From an uncultured Bacilli bacterium (GTDB lineage: Bacteria; Bacillota_I; Bacilli_A; RF39; UBA660), in NCBI GenBank assembly GCA_944364655.1, contig CALVWG010000039.1, positions 1-34,941 of the forward strand: a stretch of 34,941 nucleotides of DNA, written 5' to 3'. Under the pieces are notes generated by a model that was not told where the DNA came from, ran no database searches, and was given only the letters and a program-made list of their open reading frames with translations. A program made the translations under genes and the position numbers. This document shows positions 31,242 through 34,941 of the stretch, one piece after another (the first letter of the stretch is position 1; every line of letters begins with the position of its first letter).

Positions 31242-31769
31242 ATGCAAAAGAAAGTTATAAAAAACATAATAATTATTATACTAATTCTTTTTATTATATT
31301 AGTTGCGTTTTATATTTTTATGAAAAAATATTTTGAAATAAATAAACAAAAGAATGCTAATTATCAAGAAAATATTAATGAAATAGTAAATGATAAAAAG
31401 AAAGGTGAGGAAATGAATTTGTATATTAAAATAGGAGATAAAAGTTTAAAAGTATTATTAGAAAATAATTCTTCTGCAGCAGCATTGCAAGAAAAATTAA
31501 AGCAAAATGATATTACTGTTTTAATGGAAGATTATGCTAATTTTGAAAAAGTTGGCGAACTAGGGTTTACACTGCCAAGAAATGATAAATATATCAAAAC
31601 AGAGCCTGGCGATATAATCTTATATCAAGGAAATTTATTAACTATTTATTATGATACAAATAGTTGGACTTTTACAAAATTAGGAAAAATAGAAAATATT
31701 ACTCAAGAAGAGTTAAAAAGTATATTAGGTAGTGCTAATGTTGAAGTTACTTTATCGCTTAATAATTAA
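31242..31769 (+). CDS. Cyclophilin-like fold protein with membrane anchor
   Basis: A 175-residue protein with one N-terminal transmembrane helix (about 8-28, IIIIILILFIILVAFYIFM), a linker, then a cyclophilin-like domain from about 60. That domain includes LYIKIGDKSLKVLLENNSSA, ITVLMEDYANFEKVGELGF, EPGDIILYQGNLLTIYYDT and FTKLGKIEN, the pattern of the small cyclophilin_like family seen beside hydrolases and reductases in Firmicutes. Prolyl isomerase activity is not expected. It begins 12 bases after the hydrolase stop, so it is third in the MerR operon. An internal ATG 31412 with AGGTGAGG upstream could give a soluble form. Confidence 0.82.
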   Translation: MQKKVIKNIIIIILILFIILVAFYIFMKKYFEINKQKNANYQENINEIVNDKKKGEEMNLYIKIGDKSLKVLLENNSSAAALQEKLKQNDITVLMEDYANFEKVGELGFTLPRNDKYIKTEPGDIILYQGNLLTIYYDTNSWTFTKLGKIENITQEELKSILGSANVEVTLSLNN

Positions 31770-31808
31770 TCAAAAATTTATATAATAAATTATTAAAAAA
31801 TATTATGA

Positions 31809-31890
31809 TTTATAAACTAGCTTTTAAGCTGCTTTTTCTTTTATTTAAAAAGGATGATATAACAAAATAGATTTATGCAAGGGAGTACTT
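31809..31890 (+). repeat. Terminator/promoter cassette, copy A
   Basis: An 82-bp stretch resembling 33344-33426 along its whole length: TTTATAAA, a TAGC/CTGC or GTAG/CTAC hairpin followed by TTTTTCTTTTA, then GATGATATAA and AGATTTAT before a ribosome-binding-like AAGGGAG. In effect a terminator fused to a promoter and leader. Here it follows the cyclophilin-like gene and precedes a dead mini-ORF. Confidence 0.6.
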
Positions 31891-31892
31891 AT

Positions 31893-31985
31893 GTGGCAAA
31901 TAAAATTTAAAGCTTTAGTGATGCAAGCTACAGTAAATCTGCTAGTGTAGGAAATGAAATTAAAATAAATTATAAGTTATTATAA
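31893..31985 (+). pseudogene. Nonsense-interrupted mini-ORF
   Basis: In the frame of GTG 31893 (after AAGGGAG) a TAA at 31908-31910 interrupts a readable peptide whose second half is SFSDASYSKSASVGNEIKIN; the frame closes at TAA 31983-31985. It looks like the remains of a longer gene. No family recognised. Confidence 0.3.
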
Positions 31986-31999
31986 AATACAAAAATGAA

Positions 32000-32030
32000 T
32001 TGTTAAAAATAAAGAAGTTTATGATATAAT
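32000..32030 (+). promoter_or_regulatory. Promoter for acetyltransferase gene
   Basis: TTGTTA (32000-32005), a 19-bp spacer and TATAAT (32025-32030). Spacing is long, so the -35 is doubtful; the -10 is perfect. Confidence 0.4.
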
Positions 32031-32058
32031 TTTAATAGATAAGAAGTGTGGTATTTAT

Positions 32059-32676
32059 ATGAAATGTTTAGGTAGTTGTACAATAGAAACTGATAGATTA
32101 ATTTTAAAAGCTCAAACTATGGATGAACAATATTATTTATGGAAAGTATTAATGATTCCAGAAGTTAACAAATATTTTTTAACTGTACCCCAAAGATTTA
32201 GAGAAAAATTATTGGATTGGAATCTACAAAAAGAATATTATGAAAAAGATATGGAACATGCTAACGATAAAAATGTATTTAGATGGAGCATATTTTTAAA
32301 ACAAACTGGTGAATGTATTGGACGTCTATCTTGTCATGAGAGAAATGTAGAAGATGATTCTATTACTGATCCAAGTATAAGAGGCGTTGGATGGTTAATA
32401 GATCCAAAATATCAAGGACAAGGATATGCTACTGAAGCTGCTAAAGCAATGATAGATTACATGTTTTTAAAATGTGGAATTAAAGAAATTATTACAGGAG
32501 CAGCTATTGTAAACAAACCTTCTTGGAAGATAATGGAAAAATTAGGCTTTGAAAGGGCAAATAGAACTCGTATGGTACAGTATACTTTTGTTGATGGATT
32601 AGTAGAAACTTTTGAATATATTCTTACAAAAGAAAAATATTTAGAATTTAATGAATCCAAAAATATAAAAAAATAA
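32059..32676 (+). CDS. GNAT acetyltransferase (RimJ/RimL type)
   Basis: A 205-residue protein with TIETDRLILKAQTMDEQ at the N-terminus, the acetyl-CoA loop GWLIDPKYQGQGYATEAAKAM (Q/R-x-x-G-x-G/A), and NKPSWKIMEKLGFERANR, all typical of RimJ/RimL-like GNAT enzymes. They acetylate N-termini, amino groups or small molecules; the substrate is not predictable here. Single gene with its own promoter. It lies between the left (31809) and right (32729) parts of repeats that are contiguous at 33344-33495, so it may have been inserted into a copy of that cassette. Confidence 0.88.
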   Translation: MKCLGSCTIETDRLILKAQTMDEQYYLWKVLMIPEVNKYFLTVPQRFREKLLDWNLQKEYYEKDMEHANDKNVFRWSIFLKQTGECIGRLSCHERNVEDDSITDPSIRGVGWLIDPKYQGQGYATEAAKAMIDYMFLKCGIKEIITGAAIVNKPSWKIMEKLGFERANRTRMVQYTFVDGLVETFEYILTKEKYLEFNESKNIKK

Positions 32677-32728
32677 ATAAAAATTAATAAGAAAGCGATA
32701 AAGAGAAACAAAAATAAAAGTAATTTAA

Positions 32729-32770
32729 TTAATAAAACCATTTTTGACTATTTGATAACGGTTTATTTAA
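32729..32770. repeat. 42-bp repeat, copy 1
   Basis: Matches 33454-33495 at 33 of 42 positions with identical ends (TTAATAAAACC and TTTATTTAA). The central dyad is degraded here. Upstream A-rich bases also align, so the shared region is longer than the hairpin. Confidence 0.55.
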
Positions 32771-32873
32771 GTCTCTGTAAAATACATATAAATAAAAAAC
32801 TTGTGAGTTTTGAAAAATAAAATTAGATTCAATTACAAAAATAAGTAGTAGTTTGTTAAATGGAGGAATGATT

Positions 32874-33329
32874 ATGAAAAAAATAATTTTAACTATTTTA
32901 GTGTGTGTGGCTATGATTTTAAGCTTAACAGGATGTGAAACTAATAAAAATGAATTTAATGTTGGAAGCAAATCTCCTATTGAAATTAAAGAAAAAGGAG
33001 TAACGTTATCTGTTAAAGAAAATACACTAACCAAAAAAGGCGCTACATTAATTCTAAAAAATGGTAGTAATGTAGATGTTCAATATGGTGACTCTTATAA
33101 AATAGAAATTAAAAAAGATGGAGAATGGCACGAAATAAACGTAGAATTAAATTTTAACTCACCAGCATAGGTATTAAAGTCAAACAAATCAGAAGAAATT
33201 AAAATTAAATGGGAAAACGATTATGGCAAACTAGCATCAGGAAATTATAGAATTATAAAAGATATTTATGTAGAAACAGCTGATGAAACATTTGAAACTT
33301 TTTATGTGTCAGCTGAATTTGCCATATAA
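32874..33329 (+). pseudogene. Lipoprotein with Ig-like (Big_14-type) domain, broken by TAG
   Basis: ATG 32874 with TGGAGG seven bases upstream opens a lipoprotein signal peptide with lipobox LTGC (C21). The domain that follows (GVTLSVKENTLTKKGATLILKNG, YGDSYKIEIKKDGEW) fits a small bacterial Ig-like family found in Firmicutes lipoproteins. A TAG at 33168-33170 stops the frame after 98 codons. The same frame then continues without a break (VLKSNKSEEIKIKWENDYG, then LASGNYRIIKDIYVE) to TAA 33327-33329, which is the expected rest of the domain. TAT to TAG would explain it. The truncated form would lack half the fold. It could also be a sequencing error or suppressed stop. Confidence 0.75.
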
Positions 33330-33343
33330 ATAATAAACATTAT

Positions 33344-33426
33344 TTTATAAAGTAGCCTTTAGTCTACTTTTTCTTTTAATTAAAAAGTATGATATAATAA
33401 AATGGATTTATTTAAGGAAGTGACTA
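33344..33426 (+). repeat. Terminator/promoter cassette, copy B
   Basis: AAAGTAG (33348-33354) pairs with CTACTTT (33363-33369), followed by TTC, a clean terminator for the lipoprotein gene. TATAAT at 33393-33398 follows within GATATAATAAAATGG, then AAGGAAG (33414-33420) and a short frame from ATG 33429 to TAG (15 codons, MNENKNNVVNKTGIK). Copy A at 31809 shares this layout. Confidence 0.6.
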
Positions 33427-33453
33427 AAATGAACGAAAATAAAAATAATGTGG

Positions 33454-33495
33454 TTAATAAAACCGGTATCAAGTAGTTGATACCGATTTATTTAA
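33454..33495. repeat. 42-bp repeat with perfect dyad, copy 2
   Basis: CGGTATCAA (33464-33472) and TTGATACCG (33477-33485) are perfect 9-bp arms around GTAG, extended by AATAAAA/TTTATT to a longer imperfect stem. It overlaps the end of the 15-codon frame that starts at 33429. It may act as a terminator or as a small mobile-type hairpin. Copy 1 is at 32729. Confidence 0.65.
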
Positions 33496-33534
33496 CCCCT
33501 CCTATATATTTTATTCAGAAAGAAGGCGAAACTT

Positions 33535-34230
33535 ATGAGTCAAGAAATAAATAATATTAATAAAACCTTGCAAATTACGACACATGATTTTTTAATATAT
33601 AGAGATTCTAATAATAATGTTAAAGTTAGTGTAATGTTAATAAATAATGATATATGGCTTACCCAAAATCTAATTGCAGAATTGTTTGGTGTAGGAAGAA
33701 GTACAATTACTGAACATATCAATAATATTTTAAATAGTGGAGAACTCGATGAAAAAAACACCGTCGGAAAAACCGACGTTAATAATTCTAAAAAGCCTGT
33801 AAAGATATATAACCTTGATATGATTATTGCCGTTGGTTATCGTGTAAATTCGAAAAAAGCAACTAACTTTAGAATTTGGGCAACAAAAATTTTAAAAGAG
33901 TATATGATTAAAGGCTTTGTTATGGATGATGAAAGATTAAAAAATCCTGAGTTTGTCTTTGGTGAAGATTATTTTGATGAACTTTTAGAACGTATCAGAA
34001 ATATTCGCTCTAGTGAGAGAAGATTTTATCAAAAAATTACAGATATATACTCTTCTTGCAGTATAGATTATGATAAAAATTCAGATATAACTAAAGAGTT
34101 TTTTAAAACAGTTCAAAATAAGTTACATTATGCAATAACCGGTAACACTGCTGCTGAAATTATATATGATAGAGCAGATGCAAATAAAGAAAATATGGGG
34201 TTAACGAATTGGCTAAATTGTACCAAATGA
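33535..34230 (+). CDS. RhuM-family protein, C-terminally truncated
   Basis: A 231-residue product matching the N-terminal two thirds of RhuM-type proteins: DIWLTQNLIAELFGVGRSTITEHI (KilA-N/helix-turn-helix-like), KPVKIYNLDMIIAVGYRVNSKKATNFRIWATKIL, ERIRNIRSSERRFYQKITDIY, and YAITGNTAAEIIYDRADANKENMGLTNW. Full-length members run to about 330 residues with a further helical domain, missing here: the frame ends at TGA 34228-34230, right after the GLTNW motif. The protein may be non-functional or trimmed. RhuM genes are common on islands and near toxin or restriction genes; no function is established. Its position next to an IS1182 element suggests the tail was lost by insertion or deletion. Confidence 0.78.
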   Translation: MSQEINNINKTLQITTHDFLIYRDSNNNVKVSVMLINNDIWLTQNLIAELFGVGRSTITEHINNILNSGELDEKNTVGKTDVNNSKKPVKIYNLDMIIAVGYRVNSKKATNFRIWATKILKEYMIKGFVMDDERLKNPEFVFGEDYFDELLERIRNIRSSERRFYQKITDIYSSCSIDYDKNSDITKEFFKTVQNKLHYAITGNTAAEIIYDRADANKENMGLTNWLNCTK

Positions 34231-34364
34231 CACGAAATAATAAAATAGTAGAATTGCTTTGTTTTAAAGGAAAAATCAATGACAGAAAAATGTATATAGA
34301 TTTTTTAAACGAACAAGAAAAAGAAGTTGATTTTAAAATAGTAGTATCAATTATAAAAATATAA
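34227..34364 (+). CDS. Small hypothetical ORF overlapping RhuM stop
   Basis: A 45-residue frame from ATG 34227, overlapping the RhuM stop as ATGA. It reads MTRNNKIVELLCFKGKINDR and continues to a hydrophobic end. There is no ribosome binding site and no family recognised. It may be the debris of another gene brought in when RhuM lost its tail; bases 34365-34440 hold only short frames. Confidence 0.25.
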   Translation: MTRNNKIVELLCFKGKINDRKMYIDFLNEQEKEVDFKIVVSIIKI

Positions 34365-34447
34365 TGTCCTCAATTAGATATTACAATAAAAGATATAGCA
34401 AAATATTATTAATAAAAATTAGTTTTGAAATAGCGAAAGGGGATGTT

Positions 34448-34470
34448 AGAAAATAGATAATCTATTTTCT
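34448..34470. terminator. Inverted repeat at the end of the IS1182 gene
   Basis: AGAAAATAGA (34448-34457) and TCTATTTTCT (34461-34470) are perfect 10-bp arms around TAA. The stem extends outward as GATGT/ACATC with mismatches. It covers the stop codon of the minus-strand transposase and may act as its terminator or lie near the element end. Confidence 0.55.
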
Positions 34471-34941
34471 ATACATCTTCTTTTCTTTTGGCTTTACACC
34501 AGGAATAACTTCTTTTTGTAAACCAAATGGCCTATCCCAATAACTTTTTTTGATTAACTTTGGATTATCTAAGAGTTTAAATAATTTTCGTATATTAACG
34601 CCTAAACATTCTAACATAAATTCACACTCAACGCTATCCATGCCACGCCTTCTAAACCTTGTATAATTCATATTTTGTTTAATTTGTCCATACGTTCCCT
34701 CAACTTGTATACTTCTATTTATTCTAATTTCAATTCCATCTGGACTTAATAAGTTTTTTCTTGCCTCATCTTTATAAGTTTCATATTTAACACTTAATTC
34801 AGCCTTTCTAAAATCTTGACTTTTGTCTTTCAAGTATTCCTTGCATTTATAAGAATATTTACAATTATCGCATCCTTCAAAAATATAAAATTTTGAATCT
34901 TTATATCTCGGATGAGTTTTAGTGAAAATATACTTTCCCAC
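34462..34941 (-). mobile_element. IS1182-family transposase, C-terminal part, runs off window
   Basis: A minus-strand frame of 159 codons extending beyond the right edge, so the N-terminus is not visible; the first codon in view is not a real start. CDNCKYSYKCKEYL resembles the zinc-type cysteine cluster of IS1182-type (DDE_Tnp_1_6) transposases. INRSIQVEGTYGQIKQNM carries the last Glu of the DDE triad, and RFRRRGMDSVECEFMLECLGVNIRKL is the conserved C-terminal helix. The visible part is intact. Its terminal inverted repeat was not identified. Confidence 0.88.

Noticed and set aside
1-34941. Mycoplasma-type code with TGA as tryptophan
   Set aside because: Many conserved genes end in TGA at the family-expected length and at coupled starts, and all conserved Trp residues use TGG.
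1-34941. tRNA or rRNA genes
   Set aside because: I looked for cloverleaf arms with GTTCGA-type T loops and CCA-like ends in the gaps and for rRNA core sequence, and saw none I could support.

Overview
The window is a stretch of a very AT-rich, low-GC Firmicutes chromosome. TGA is used as a stop (for example at the ends of the genes closing at 7213, 17721 and 22014), which excludes the Mycoplasma code. Three sporulation-type genes (a SigE/SigK-like sigma factor, yqfC, yqfD), the Bacillus-like order ybeY-dgkA-era-yqzL-recO, a T-box ahead of ileS and a possible L19 leader ahead of rplS all point to the Bacilli. An uncultivated, probably gut-associated lineage is the best guess. That placement is inference.

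Left edge (1-1935): an IS66 transposase remnant beside a dyad-rich non-coding stretch, then a compact defence-type module. An AbiD/AbiF-family HEPN protein is flanked by two near-identical copies of a small structured RNA. Each copy has its own promoter and its own U-tract. This is the most interesting system in the window.

Region 1935-6930: a two-rubredoxin protein followed directly by a ferredoxin; a ClpX C-terminal fragment on the minus strand; an unknown protein; a transglutaminase-like protein with a C/H/D triad; the sporulation-type sigma factor; and an unknown protein with a strong promoter.

Region 6974-14922: a conserved housekeeping cluster, yqfC-yqfD-vanZ-ybeY-dgkA-era-yqzL-recO, then ileS behind a clear sigma-A promoter and an isoleucine T-box. 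ileS is a type 2 enzyme whose HIGH signature reads GLHH.

Region 15108-22651: a CAP-domain surface protein, a divergent peptide deformylase, an NfeD/SPFH membrane pair, a second transglutaminase-like protein, a UDG-superfamily glycosylase, rplS, lepB, a NERD nuclease-like protein and a second UDG-superfamily protein.

Region 22714-26697: a tight five-gene string made of a 792-residue unknown, a cold-shock-like protein, an MGMT-like alkyltransferase, and a transglutaminase-like gene split by a frameshift at a run of seven A. A 961-residue secreted transglutaminase-like surface protein follows. The window holds four transglutaminase-like proteins in all.

Right edge (29736-34941): a MerR regulator with a perfect operator dyad inside a 19-bp promoter spacer, controlling an alpha/beta hydrolase and probably a cyclophilin-like protein. 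After that comes a decaying accessory zone: repeated terminator/promoter cassettes, an acetyltransferase, a lipoprotein gene broken by one nonsense codon, a truncated RhuM-type gene, and an IS1182-family transposase that runs off the window.
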